Source: Antarctobacter heliothermus (lineage in GTDB: Bacteria; Pseudomonadota; Alphaproteobacteria; Rhodobacterales; Rhodobacteraceae). From it: a stretch of DNA of 64,000 nucleotides. The stretch is from positions 3,291,001-3,355,000 of the forward strand of contig NZ_CP022540.1 in assembly GCF_002237555.1 (NCBI RefSeq). Reading direction: 5' to 3'. The notes beneath the pieces are model-generated. The model did not search any database, had not been told where the DNA came from, and worked only from the letters and a program-made list of their open reading frames with translations. The stretch's first letter is position 1. Each line of letters opens with the position of its first letter. Both the position numbers and the translations under genes were made by a program. Positions 54,331 through 63,006 of this stretch are shown here, piece after piece.

Positions 54331-55990
54331 TGGCCTTACGCTCCTGCGGACCGTAGAGCGCCTCCTTGAACGGGTCCATGCCAAGGCGCCTGAACGCCTG
54401 AAGAAAGGTCTCTTCTGGGGCCTCGCGGTGGGTCAGGTAGGCGTCGACGATACGCTCGATGGCTGGCACGATTTCCTCGGCCGGAAAGCCGGGGCCGGTG
54501 CGCTGGCCAAGGGCCGCGGTTTCGGTGTGATCGCCGCCCAGCGTGATCTGGTAGTTTTCGATGCCCGCACGATCCAGACCCAGAATACCGATATGGCCGA
54601 CGTGGTGGTGGCCGCAGGCGTTGATGCAGCCCGAGATCTTGATCTTGAGATCGCCGATTTCGTGCTCATTCTTCAGGTCGTCAAAGCGGGTGGCGATTTC
54701 CTGTGCGATCGGGATCGAGCGGGCAGTGGCCAGCGCGCAGTAGTCCATGCCGGGGCAGGCGATGATATCGCTGATCTTGCCGATGTTCGCCGTCGCCAAT
54801 CCGTGCGCCTTCAGCCGGGCGTGGATTTCGGGCAGGTCGTCGCGGTGGACGTGTGGCAGGATGACGTTCTGCTCATGGCTGATGCGCAGTTCATCGTGGC
54901 CGAATTCCTCGGCGATGTCGGCCATGACACGCATCTGTTCGGCACTGGCGTCGCCCGGCGTTTCGCCGTGCGCCTTGAGGCTGATTTGGACGATGACATG
55001 GCCCGCGGCGCGGTGCTCGGCCAGGTTGGTATCGGCCCACGACCGAAAGATGGGGTCAGAGTTGTAAGTGCGCTCAAAGGCCGAAACAGGGCGTTTAGCG
55101 AACGATGGCGCGGCAAACTGGGCTTTTATGGCATCATAAAGGGCCAAATCGGCACCATTGAAGGCGGCTTTGGTCTCGGCAAAGCGGTCCTGAACAAGAC
55201 GGCGGATTTCGTCGATGCCGTGTTCATGCACGGTGATCTTGATGCGCGCCTTGTACTTGTTGTCACGACGGCCCAGCAGGTTCCAAACGGACACGGTCGC
55301 CTCGACAAAGGGCAACAGGTCGGCCTGCGGCACGAAGTCCGCCAACACCTTGCCAATCATCGGCGTGCGGCCAAGGCCACCACCGACCAGCACCTGATAG
55401 CCGATTTCACCGTCCCGTTCGACGATGCGGATGCCGATGTCATGCGCGGCGGTCACGGCGCGGTCGTTTGGGCTGCCTGTGACTGCGATCTTGAACTTGC
55501 GCGGCAGGAACTGAAACTCCGGGTGGTCGGTGGACCATTGGCGCAGCAGTTCCGACACTGGGCGCGGATCGGCGATCTCATCCGCTGCCGCCCCGGCAAA
55601 GTGATCGGCGGTCACATTGCGGATGGTGTTGCCAGAGGTTTGGATGGCGTGCATCTGCACCTCTGCCAGCGCGTCCAACATATCCGGCACGTCGCCCAGT
55701 TCGGGCCAGTTGTACTGAATATTCTGGCGCGTGGTGAAGTGGCCATACCCCTTGTCCCAGCGTTCCGCGATATAGGCCAATTGGCGCATCTGACCGCTGT
55801 TGAGCGTGCCATAGGGAATGGCGACGCGCAGCATGTAGGCATGAAGTTGCAGGTAAAGTCCATTCATCAGGCGCAGTGGTTTGAACTCATCCTCGGTCAA
55901 AGAACCGTCGATGCGGCGTTCTACCTGCGCGCGGAACTGGCGGTTGCGCTCTGCCACAAAGGCGGCGTCGAAGTCGGAATAGCTATACAT
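54320..55990 (-). CDS. cysI: Sulfite reductase hemoprotein (siroheme/4Fe-4S)
   Basis: 556 residues from ATG 55990. Two ferredoxin-like/siroheme halves are present. The cluster and siroheme ligands are ACPGMDYCALA (C-x5-C) and GCINACGHHH (C-x3-C). An internal siroheme-binding Arg segment is HFTTRQNIQYNW. The family reduces sulfite to sulfide, or nitrite to ammonia; the cysG and cysH neighbours favour sulfite. It likely takes electrons from ferredoxin, because no CysJ flavoprotein is present and an fpr gene is near. Confidence 0.93.
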   Translation of the reverse strand: MYSYSDFDAAFVAERNRQFRAQVERRIDGSLTEDEFKPLRLMNGLYLQLHAYMLRVAIPYGTLNSGQMRQLAYIAERWDKGYGHFTTRQNIQYNWPELGDVPDMLDALAEVQMHAIQTSGNTIRNVTADHFAGAAADEIADPRPVSELLRQWSTDHPEFQFLPRKFKIAVTGSPNDRAVTAAHDIGIRIVERDGEIGYQVLVGGGLGRTPMIGKVLADFVPQADLLPFVEATVSVWNLLGRRDNKYKARIKITVHEHGIDEIRRLVQDRFAETKAAFNGADLALYDAIKAQFAAPSFAKRPVSAFERTYNSDPIFRSWADTNLAEHRAAGHVIVQISLKAHGETPGDASAEQMRVMADIAEEFGHDELRISHEQNVILPHVHRDDLPEIHARLKAHGLATANIGKISDIIACPGMDYCALATARSIPIAQEIATRFDDLKNEHEIGDLKIKISGCINACGHHHVGHIGILGLDRAGIENYQITLGGDHTETAALGQRTGPGFPAEEIVPAIERIVDAYLTHREAPEETFLQAFRRLGMDPFKEALYGPQERKANAA

Positions 55991-56035
55991 GGTCGTCTCC
56001 TTGGCGCGGCGGACGCGCGTGGGGTCGGAAAGGGA

Positions 56036-56335
56036 TCAGAGCTCGGCCTGTTTGCCGTGCGCATAGTTGGATGGGCCTTTGCGGCGGAACGCCTCGCGGA
56101 AATGCGTGGGTTCTGGCCCGTCGGCACCGGCTTTCATATCGGCGAGGTAGACGCCGACCACCTCGGCGTGCCGGGCGCTGGCCTCGACAAGGCGCAATTG
56201 GGCGTGGGCCTCATCGGTCATCAGTTCCGCCTCGCGCAGGTCGGGGCTCCACCGATCATCCTCGGTCAGATAGACGACGTCGCCAGCGAGGAGGGCATTT
56301 GCGGTGACGACTTTGGGAGTGAAGCTACGGGCCAT
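56036..56335 (-). CDS. DUF2849 protein of the sulfate-assimilation operon
   Basis: 99 residues from ATG 56335. The pattern TPKVVTANALLAGDVVYLTEDDRW, followed by a charged helix, matches DUF2849, a small protein that sits between cysG and cysI in many alphaproteobacteria. Function is unknown; the position suggests a link to siroheme use by CysI. Its first 70 bp overlap the end of cysG in another frame. 45 bp separate it from cysI. Confidence 0.85.
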   Translation of the reverse strand: MARSFTPKVVTANALLAGDVVYLTEDDRWSPDLREAELMTDEAHAQLRLVEASARHAEVVGVYLADMKAGADGPEPTHFREAFRRKGPSNYAHGKQAEL

Positions 56336-57723
56336 GGGAAAGCCTCCTGATCGAATGTTGTCGCGGGCAGGCCATCGCGGGGGGCGAGGCCGAAAAGCAT
56401 GAGGGCAGGGCCGTTGAGATCGGCCTCACCCAGATCATTGGATAGGCGGTCGAGCGTGGTGCCCAACACCCGCTGGTCGGGGCGTGAGGCGTTTTCGACC
56501 ACGGTGACGGGCGTGTCGGGGGCGGCACCGTGCATCAGCAGGCGGCCTTGCAGGAAATGCGCTGCGCGCTTGGCCATGTAGATCGCGGCGACTTCACCGG
56601 GGCGTGCAAGGCTGCGCCAGTCGTGATCGGCAAAGCCCTGCATATCGTGGCCGGTGAGGATGCGTGCGCTGGCGTTGCGGCCACGTTTGGTCAACGACTG
56701 GCCAATGCTGGCAACGGCGGCAGAGGCGGCGGTGATGCCGGGGACGACGTCATAGGACAGTCCCGCCTCCAGCACGGCCTCGACCTCTTCGTCCAGACGG
56801 CCAAAGACGGTGCAATCGCCGCCTTTGAGGCGAACCACTTGCGCACCTTCCAACCCATGTTGAACGACAAGTGCGTTGATGTCTTCCTGTTTGGCGGAGG
56901 GGCCAAAGCCGGTCTTGCCGACGTCGATCATGGTCGCCTCGCGGCGGGCCAGTTCAAGGATCGGCTGCGGCACAAGGCGGTCGTGGATCACCACGTCGGC
57001 GGCGTCCAGCGCCTTGCGCGCCTTGAGCGTCAGCAGGTCCGGATCGCCGGGACCAGCCCCGACAAAGGAGATATGGCCGGGCCGTTCGGGGCGCGTCAGG
57101 TGGCGGGCCAGCAGATCATCCAGTGCCCGATCGACGGCCTCTGTGCCCTGCGTGATCGCGCGGGGGCCTGCGTTGAAATAATAGTCCTGCCAGAAATCAC
57201 GGCGCGCACGGCCAAAGGGCAGCGCCTCGGCCATCTTGCGGAACCCTTTGCCGATGCGGGCTAGGGTGCCCAGCGTTGCGGGCAGGCGTTCCTCAAGGTC
57301 GGCCTTGATGGCGCGCGCCAGCACGGGGGCTGCACCCTCTGTGCCGATGGCAATGGTCACGGGGTCGCGGTCGACAATGGCGGGGGTGATGAACTGACTA
57401 TCTTCGAGGTTGTCAACGATATTGACCAGTGCGCCGTCGGCGCGGGCCAGCGCGGCTGTGCGGCCGTCTTCGGCGTCGTCCTCATTGGCGGCATAGAACA
57501 GCGCGGCACACTGCGCGTCGCCCGGTTCCAGTGCCCGCGGCACCAGAGTCAGCGCGCCTTCGGCGGCCCAGGTCAGGATCTGGTGGTCCGCCTCGGCCGC
57601 AAAGACAAAGATTACCGCCTGAGTCTTGAGCAGCAGGCGCAGTTTGGCCAACGCCGCCGCGCCGCCACCGGACACAACCACCCGCCGCCCGGCGAGATCG
57701 AGGAAGATCGGAAAGTGCTGCAC
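56266..57723 (-). CDS. cysG: Siroheme synthase (trifunctional CysG)
   Basis: 485 residues. The N-terminal third is the precorrin-2 dehydrogenase/ferrochelatase part (RRVVVSGGGAAALAKLRLLL). The C-terminal two thirds form the uroporphyrinogen-III methyltransferase: FVGAGPGDPDLLTLKA, VVIHDRLV, VVRLKGGDCTVFGR, VPGITAASAAVASIG, and ARILTGHDM. It makes siroheme for CysI. The last 23 residues overlap the DUF2849 gene, an unusually long overlap, and may be a recent extension of the stop. The Lrp-type regulator is divergent. Confidence 0.93.
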   Translation of the reverse strand: MQHFPIFLDLAGRRVVVSGGGAAALAKLRLLLKTQAVIFVFAAEADHQILTWAAEGALTLVPRALEPGDAQCAALFYAANEDDAEDGRTAALARADGALVNIVDNLEDSQFITPAIVDRDPVTIAIGTEGAAPVLARAIKADLEERLPATLGTLARIGKGFRKMAEALPFGRARRDFWQDYYFNAGPRAITQGTEAVDRALDDLLARHLTRPERPGHISFVGAGPGDPDLLTLKARKALDAADVVIHDRLVPQPILELARREATMIDVGKTGFGPSAKQEDINALVVQHGLEGAQVVRLKGGDCTVFGRLDEEVEAVLEAGLSYDVVPGITAASAAVASIGQSLTKRGRNASARILTGHDMQGFADHDWRSLARPGEVAAIYMAKRAAHFLQGRLLMHGAAPDTPVTVVENASRPDQRVLGTTLDRLSNDLGEADLNGPALMLFGLAPRDGLPATTFDQEAFPWPVASLPKSSPQMPSSLATSSI

Positions 57724-57865
57724 GAAAGATCTCCTTGCTTCTGTGCTTATATATAGGAAATTGTCCCGGCATTTGGCTATGGGGCTGGCGAACTAAGGAA
57801 ATATGTTCTAATTTTCGCGGTGTGCGGGGCGTTTGTCCCATGATGAGCCACAGGAGAGAACAGCC

Positions 57866-58321
57866 GTGAAGATCGACGCCACCGACCGGAAAATCCTTGC
57901 GGAACTGCAGCGCGATGCCGGGCAGTCCTTGGACGAGATCGCCAAGAAGGTGGGGTCCTCCAAGACCCCGGTCTGGAACCGGATTCGCAAACTGCGTGAG
58001 GGCGGCGTGCTGGGTCAGCAGACCGTGGTTCTGGATGCCGAAAAGCTGGGGTTTGAGGCGTGCTTCTTTGTCCTGATCCGCACGTCTGAGCATGAGGCAG
58101 AGTGGCAGGCAAAATTCCTCAAGGCTTTGAGGGAACGGCCAGAAGTGCAAGAAGCGCACCGTCTGGCGGGCGACATCGACTATATCCTGAAGGTGCGGGT
58201 CAAGAACGCGCGCGCCTATGATGCCTTTTACCAGGCGCTGATTTCAGAGGTGAAGGTGCACAATGTCACCGCACTGTTGTCGATGGAAGAGATCAAGGCG
58301 ACGACGGCTTTGCCCCTTTGA
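57866..58321 (+). CDS. Lrp/AsnC-family transcriptional regulator
   Basis: 151 residues from GTG 57866, with AGGAGA 9 bp upstream. The helix-turn-helix is DEIAKKVGSSKTPVWNRIRKL and the ligand-sensing RAM domain covers the second half (AHRLAGDIDYILKVRVKNARAY). Members sense amino acids. It is transcribed away from the cysG operon across 142 bp, so control of sulfate assimilation or cysteine supply is the likely role. That is inferred only from position. Confidence 0.9.
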   Translation: MKIDATDRKILAELQRDAGQSLDEIAKKVGSSKTPVWNRIRKLREGGVLGQQTVVLDAEKLGFEACFFVLIRTSEHEAEWQAKFLKALRERPEVQEAHRLAGDIDYILKVRVKNARAYDAFYQALISEVKVHNVTALLSMEEIKATTALPL

Positions 58322-58327
58322 TCGGGG

Positions 58328-59503
58328 CTAGGCGGTGTTGACCTCAAGGCTTCGGAGCCCGTGGAAGTGATAGAGGTTGGCGAAGCGCGGCGGCGTGGTC
58401 AGGCGCATGTCTGGCAGGCGTCCGAACAGGATCGGCAGGGCAATTTGCAGTTCCAGCCGGGCCAGCGGCGCGCCGACGCAGAAATGTAGTCCCGCGCCGA
58501 AACTGGTGTTGGCACTGAGGGGGCGCGCAGGGTCGAGCCGGTCGGGGTCAGTCCAGACCAAAGGGTCACGATTGGCCGCTGCCAGCATCAACGCCACTTG
58601 ATCGCCGCGCTGAAAGGTGTGGTCGAAAACCTCTACCGTTTCATAGGTATAGCGCGTGAACATGTGCAGCGGCGGGTCAAAGCGCAAGATTTCCTCGACC
58701 ACCGGCTCTGCATTGTCGGGGGTGATTGACGTCCCGGTCTCAAGCAGGGCTTTGATGCCGTTGCCCATGGTGTGCACCGTCGCCTCATGACCGGCGTTCA
58801 GCAGCAGGATGCAGGTGGTGATTAGCTCCTCCGTCGAAAGTTTCTCACCCGCTTCTTCGGCGGCGATCAGATGGGTGATGAGATCATCGGCCGGGTGTTT
58901 GCGACGGGTTTCGATGTAGTCGGCCAGAAAGGCAGAAAACTCTTGCGCGGCCTGTGCTGCGGCCTCTTCGATGGCCCGGTCGCGGCGGGCCTGATAGATA
59001 GAGACCATGGCGTTGGACCATGCCAGCAGTTGATCGGCGTGGGCCTCGGGTACACCCAGCAGGCGGCAGATGACAATCACCGGCAGCGGCGCGCAAAAGG
59101 CGGGCAGCAGGTCGACGGGCCCGTCAGGAAAGCGGTCGATCAGGTCGTGCGACAGTAGCGCGATCTCGGGCGCCAGTTCTTTGATCCGGCGCGAGGTGAA
59201 GGCGCGCAGCACCAGCCCACGCAGCCGGGTGTGGCGCGGCGGTTCCAGTTCCAGCATGGAATGCGCCTCGACCGCGTAGAACGGGATCAGATGCGGTGCG
59301 ATGTCCGGCGCCATCTCAGGCGGGATCTCGCGGCCAAAGCGGCGATCGCGCAGCAGCGCACTGACCGCCCGGTGCGATACCGCGCAAGGCATTGCGTACT
59401 CTTGCCAATAAGCCAGATCACCGCCCGCGCGCATCGTCTCGTAGAACGGATAGGGGTTCTGGACGAACCGCGGTGCGGTCGGGTCTTGGGAAAATGCCAT
59501 CAT
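58328..59503 (-). CDS. Cytochrome P450
   Basis: 391 residues from ATG 59503 (ATG 59500 also in frame). The I-helix oxygen-binding motif is LLNAGHEATVHTMG, the ExxR pair is near EEILRFDPPLH, and the heme loop is FGAGLHFCVGAPLARLE with the thiolate Cys. It is a soluble bacterial class I P450; redox partners are not adjacent, although the fpr gene is 5 kb away. The substrate is unknown. It is convergent with the Lrp-type regulator, with 6 bp between stops. Confidence 0.94.
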   Translation of the reverse strand: MMAFSQDPTAPRFVQNPYPFYETMRAGGDLAYWQEYAMPCAVSHRAVSALLRDRRFGREIPPEMAPDIAPHLIPFYAVEAHSMLELEPPRHTRLRGLVLRAFTSRRIKELAPEIALLSHDLIDRFPDGPVDLLPAFCAPLPVIVICRLLGVPEAHADQLLAWSNAMVSIYQARRDRAIEEAAAQAAQEFSAFLADYIETRRKHPADDLITHLIAAEEAGEKLSTEELITTCILLLNAGHEATVHTMGNGIKALLETGTSITPDNAEPVVEEILRFDPPLHMFTRYTYETVEVFDHTFQRGDQVALMLAAANRDPLVWTDPDRLDPARPLSANTSFGAGLHFCVGAPLARLELQIALPILFGRLPDMRLTTPPRFANLYHFHGLRSLEVNTA

Positions 59504-59561
59504 GGAGAGATGCTTGGCGCGTCTTGTCCGCCATGGCAAGGGGGCGCTATGACTGGCTTCC

Positions 59562-61304
59562 ATGAAGGACAGAGCGTCAACACGGATCCTGATCGTCGGC
59601 TGCTTTCTGGCCGCTGTCGCTGTGCTGGGCTGGGTGGTTTGGGCGACCAGCCACGCCGAGGCCCTACGTCAGGTTCACGCGCGGGGTCAGTCGGACCTTG
59701 CATTGGCGGCAGACCGGCTGATGACGGGGTTGCAACGGTATCGGTCGCTGGCGGTGACGCTGGTGGACCACCCGATTCTGAGCGCTCTGCATCGTGGCGG
59801 ATCGCGGGCGGATGCCGAGGCGCTGTTGCTGCGCAATGCCGACAGATCCGGTGCCTTGACTGCGCTCTATGCCGACCGCGAGGGGCGGGTGCTGGCGGCG
59901 GCTCATGGTGAGACCCCCGATGACCTGATGGCCCAACCATGGTTCCTGCGCGCAGTAAACGGGGCGTTGGGGGCCGATCATGGCATCGGTCCGCGCCTTG
60001 GCAGGCGGTCCTATATCTACGCCGCGCCGCATTTCGGCGCAAATGGCCGGGTTCAGGGGGTGCTGGTGCTGGCGGTGGATATTGAGGCGCTGGAACGGGA
60101 ATGGAGCGGGTCACGCCCGGCGGTGTTCTTTACCGATGAGCTCAATCAGGTTTTTGTCACCAACCGGTCGGAACTGCTGTTCTGGCAACGCACGCCAGAC
60201 GCGCTGATCGGACCGGGCGGCAAATTGGCGCCTTTGGAGGTGCGACATGTGGCCGGGTTCGAAATCTGGGAAGTGGCGCTCAGTGCCTATGTGCCGCGCC
60301 GCGCGCTGCATCTGACACAGGAATTGCCGGTCATCGGCCTGACCGGAGAGGCGTTGATGGATGTCGCCCCGGCGCGTCGGCTGGCGTGGCTCCAGACCAT
60401 GGCCGTGACAGTGCTGTGTCTGTTCTTTGGCTCGTTGCTGTTTCTGGCGACAGAGCGGCGGCGCACCCTCAGCATCGCCAACGCGCGACTGGAGGGGCGG
60501 GTTCGGGCGCGCACGCAGGATCTGGAACAGGCCAACAGCGCGCTGCGCCGCGAAGTGGCCGAACGCGAAGAGGCCGAGGCAGCGCTGCGCCGCGCGCAGG
60601 CGGAACTGGTCGAGGCGGGCAAGCTGAGCGCCCTTGGCCAGATGTCTGCCGGCATCAGCCATGAGCTGAACCAGCCGCTGATGGCGATCGGACAGTTCGC
60701 CGAGAACGGTACGGCCTTTCTGGACAAGGGACGCCCGGACAAGGCGCGCGCCAACCTTGACCGGATCGCGGGGCTGGCGGCGCGGGCGGCGCGGATCATC
60801 AAGAACCTGCGCGCCTTTGCCCGCAATGAGGCCGAACCGATGGGCAAGGTCGATGTGGTGGCCGTTTTGACCTCGGCTGTGGAACTGACAGAGGCGCGGT
60901 TGCAAAATGATGGCGTAGCTCTAGCGTGGCAACCCTCGGACTGGCCCGGCCCGGTTTGGGTCAACGGCGGAGAGGTGCGATTGGGGCAGGTCTTTGTCAA
61001 TCTGATCAATAATGCCGCCGACGCGATGGCCGGGCAGGTGGATAAGGCGATCTGGATTTCGCTGGTTCTGGGCGATCGGCTAGAGGTACGGATGCAGGAC
61101 AGCGGACCGGGCATCGCCGACCCCGACAAAGTGTTCGAGCCGTTCTATTCCACCAAACAGGTGGGCGAGGGGATGGGGCTGGGTCTGTCGATTTCGTACG
61201 GATTGATCGAGAGTTTTGGCGGGCGCATTCGCGGCACCAATACGGACAAGGGCGCACTGTTTTCGGTGGAGTTGGACTATTGGCAGGAAGAAATGGCGGC
61301 ATGA
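59562..61304 (+). CDS. dctB: C4-dicarboxylate sensor histidine kinase
   Basis: 580 residues from ATG 59562. Two membrane helices (ILIVGCFLAAVAVLGWVV and WLQTMAVTVLCLFFGSLLF) enclose a periplasmic sensor domain of about 260 residues of the double-PAS kind (RDRSGALTALYADREGRVL, GRRSYIYAAPHF). A coiled coil leads to the kinase core with H-box GISHELNQPLMAIGQF, N-box NLINNAADAM, G1 DSGPGI and G2 GMGLGLSI. It is the family of DctB sensors for succinate, fumarate and malate. The regulator gene follows 58 bp downstream. Confidence 0.9.
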   Translation: MKDRASTRILIVGCFLAAVAVLGWVVWATSHAEALRQVHARGQSDLALAADRLMTGLQRYRSLAVTLVDHPILSALHRGGSRADAEALLLRNADRSGALTALYADREGRVLAAAHGETPDDLMAQPWFLRAVNGALGADHGIGPRLGRRSYIYAAPHFGANGRVQGVLVLAVDIEALEREWSGSRPAVFFTDELNQVFVTNRSELLFWQRTPDALIGPGGKLAPLEVRHVAGFEIWEVALSAYVPRRALHLTQELPVIGLTGEALMDVAPARRLAWLQTMAVTVLCLFFGSLLFLATERRRTLSIANARLEGRVRARTQDLEQANSALRREVAEREEAEAALRRAQAELVEAGKLSALGQMSAGISHELNQPLMAIGQFAENGTAFLDKGRPDKARANLDRIAGLAARAARIIKNLRAFARNEAEPMGKVDVVAVLTSAVELTEARLQNDGVALAWQPSDWPGPVWVNGGEVRLGQVFVNLINNAADAMAGQVDKAIWISLVLGDRLEVRMQDSGPGIADPDKVFEPFYSTKQVGEGMGLGLSISYGLIESFGGRIRGTNTDKGALFSVELDYWQEEMAA

Positions 61305-61362
61305 TGAACAATGCCCTTCGTCCCGACCCGTTGCCCGGACGCCTGATGGATATGAGGCAACT

Positions 61363-62592
61363 ATGGCGGTAACACGGGTTCTGCTGGTGGATGACGACGC
61401 GGCGGTGCGTGAGGCGCTGGGGCAGACGCTGGAATTGGCAGATTTTGACGCGCTGACGGCGGGCTCATTTGTCGAGGCCAAGGATCACATCGGCCCCGCG
61501 TTCGACGGGATCATTGTCTCTGATATCCGGATGCCGGGGCGCGACGGCTTTCACTTGCTGGAATATGCGCGCGGACAGGATCCCGACCTGCCGGTGATCC
61601 TGCTGACCGGCGAAGGGGATATTCCCATGGCCGTGCGCGCGGTGTCGCAAGGGGCCTTTGATTTTCTGGAAAAGCCATGCAGCCCCGCGGACTTCACCGC
61701 GGTGGTGGAGCGCGCGTTGCGGACCCGGTCGCTGGTGTTGGAAAACCGCCGCCTGAAACAAGAGCTGGAAACCGGCGACCCGGCGGCGCGGCTGATCTTT
61801 GGTGTCTCGCCGCTGGCAGAACGGTTGCGCGCCCGGGTCCGTATGGCGGCGCGGGCCGGGACAGAGGCCTTGGTCACGGGGCCGCCGGGGTCGGGGATTT
61901 CCAAGGTTGCAGAGGTCATTCACCTGTCTTCGCCTCGCGCCAAAGGCCCGTTCGAGAAACGCGCCGCCGCCGGTCTGGACCGGGATGAATTGCAGACGCT
62001 TTGGCACCGTTGCGCCGGCGGAACCCTGTTTCTGGACGGCATTGGTAGCCTCAGTCAGGACACCCAACTGGCGCTGATCGACCTGATGGAACTTGGCGGT
62101 GCGGTGCTGATCGGTGGCAGTTCACTGGACCTTGCCGCCGCTGCTGAAGGCGGCGACATGTCAAGCGACCTCTACTATCGGCTGGAGGTCTGCCATGTCC
62201 GCATCCCGACATTGGCAGAACGCCCGGAGGATATTCCGGTACTGTTCCGACACTATGTCGCTCAGGCTGCCGAGCAAGCGGGACTGATCCCACCGGAAGT
62301 GACCGAAGAAGTGATTGCTGGGATCTTGGCACAAGACTGGCCGGGTAACGCACGCGCATTGATGAGCGCGGCCATGCGGTTTGTGCTGGGGTTGGGGGAC
62401 GTGGCGGTGTCCGACAATAACCTGGGGCTGAACGAACGGCTGGCGCAGGTGGAAAAATCTCTGTTGATCGAGGCGTTGCGCAAGGCCGATGGACAAGCGC
62501 GTCTTGCGGCAGCGGCGCTGAAGTTGCCGCGCAAGACCTTTTACGACAAGCTGGCCAAATACGGGCTGAAGCCCGAAACCTATCGCGGCTGA
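61363..62592 (+). CDS. dctD: DctD-type response regulator with degenerate sigma-54 activation domain
   Basis: 409 residues from ATG 61363. The receiver has the acidic pocket DDDA, Asp 54 in IVSDIRMPG, and the Lys of FLEKP. The AAA+ domain is shortened: the Walker A position reads GPPGSGIS (Lys replaced by Ile), the GAFTGA loop is missing between about residues 192 and 212, and Walker B is TLFLDGIGSL with Gly in place of Glu. A Fis-type helix-turn-helix ends the protein (RLAAAALKLPRKTFYDKLAKYG). It is thus unlikely to use ATP hydrolysis to open sigma-54 promoters. Partner of DctB; probable target dctP. Confidence 0.88.
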   Translation: MAVTRVLLVDDDAAVREALGQTLELADFDALTAGSFVEAKDHIGPAFDGIIVSDIRMPGRDGFHLLEYARGQDPDLPVILLTGEGDIPMAVRAVSQGAFDFLEKPCSPADFTAVVERALRTRSLVLENRRLKQELETGDPAARLIFGVSPLAERLRARVRMAARAGTEALVTGPPGSGISKVAEVIHLSSPRAKGPFEKRAAAGLDRDELQTLWHRCAGGTLFLDGIGSLSQDTQLALIDLMELGGAVLIGGSSLDLAAAAEGGDMSSDLYYRLEVCHVRIPTLAERPEDIPVLFRHYVAQAAEQAGLIPPEVTEEVIAGILAQDWPGNARALMSAAMRFVLGLGDVAVSDNNLGLNERLAQVEKSLLIEALRKADGQARLAAAALKLPRKTFYDKLAKYGLKPETYRG

Positions 62593-62763
62593 AACCGTCC
62601 CGTCGTGTGTCATTTGATTGTGCGCAGATCGCGCAGTCAGGCAGACGTGTCGATCTTTCCGCAAGGGTCAATAGATCGTCAAATCCGGTCGAATCGGTCA
62701 GGTGGGTCGATCATGCCAACGTCTGCCAACGGCATGGGGAGATTCGGCACCCGGACGGAAATT

Positions 62764-62803
62764 GTGCGGATTTCCGCACTGGGAGCCGAGAAACCTGTGC
62801 GGA
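62764..62803 (+). promoter_or_regulatory. Tandem activator sites (putative DctD binding)
   Basis: A perfect palindrome GTGCGGA-TT-TCCGCAC is at 62764-62779. A second GTGCGGA starts at 62797, exactly 33 bp (three helical turns) downstream, with a partial mirror half TGCCGCA. They lie about 205-240 bp before the dctP start. Tandem sites with a GTGCGGA-like core are how DctD binds upstream of rhizobial dctA, as I recall. Confidence 0.55.
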
Positions 62804-62884
62804 GAATCACACTGCCGCAGGTTCCCGACACTGGTTGTCGGAACCGTTCGACCAGCAACGCTCTGAAATAAAATACTAAAAACC

Positions 62885-62901
62885 GAAGTCGGCCCGACTT
62901 C
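62885..62901. promoter_or_regulatory. 8-bp perfect inverted repeat before the dctP promoter
   Basis: GAAGTCGG-C-CCGACTTC lies 15 bp before an extended -10 element. Its position fits an operator overlapping or preceding the -35 region. No T-run follows, so a terminator is less likely. Confidence 0.5.
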
Positions 62902-62913
62902 ACGACTCACACT

Positions 62914-62922
62914 TGCTATGAT
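62914..62922 (+). promoter_or_regulatory. Extended -10 promoter element for dctP
   Basis: TTGCTATGATT contains TG-C-TATGAT, a good extended -10 box of the housekeeping sigma type, 85 bp before the dctP ATG. No recognisable -35 hexamer is at the usual distance, so activator support is expected. Confidence 0.4.
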
Positions 62923-63006
62923 TCGCGCCTAACGGCTTTGATACGGGCATTCGGTGCCCGAGGAGGGGTTCCGCAACACGTCCAACATGTATCTGGGAGG
63001 ATACTC

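Larger units (their letters stand above)
62593..63006. other. Intergenic region between dctD and dctP
   Basis: 414 bp with no credible gene. It holds two GTGCGGA sites, a strong inverted repeat and an extended -10 box, listed separately. I found no GG-N10-GC sigma-54 promoter between the sites and the dctP start. Confidence 0.6.
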
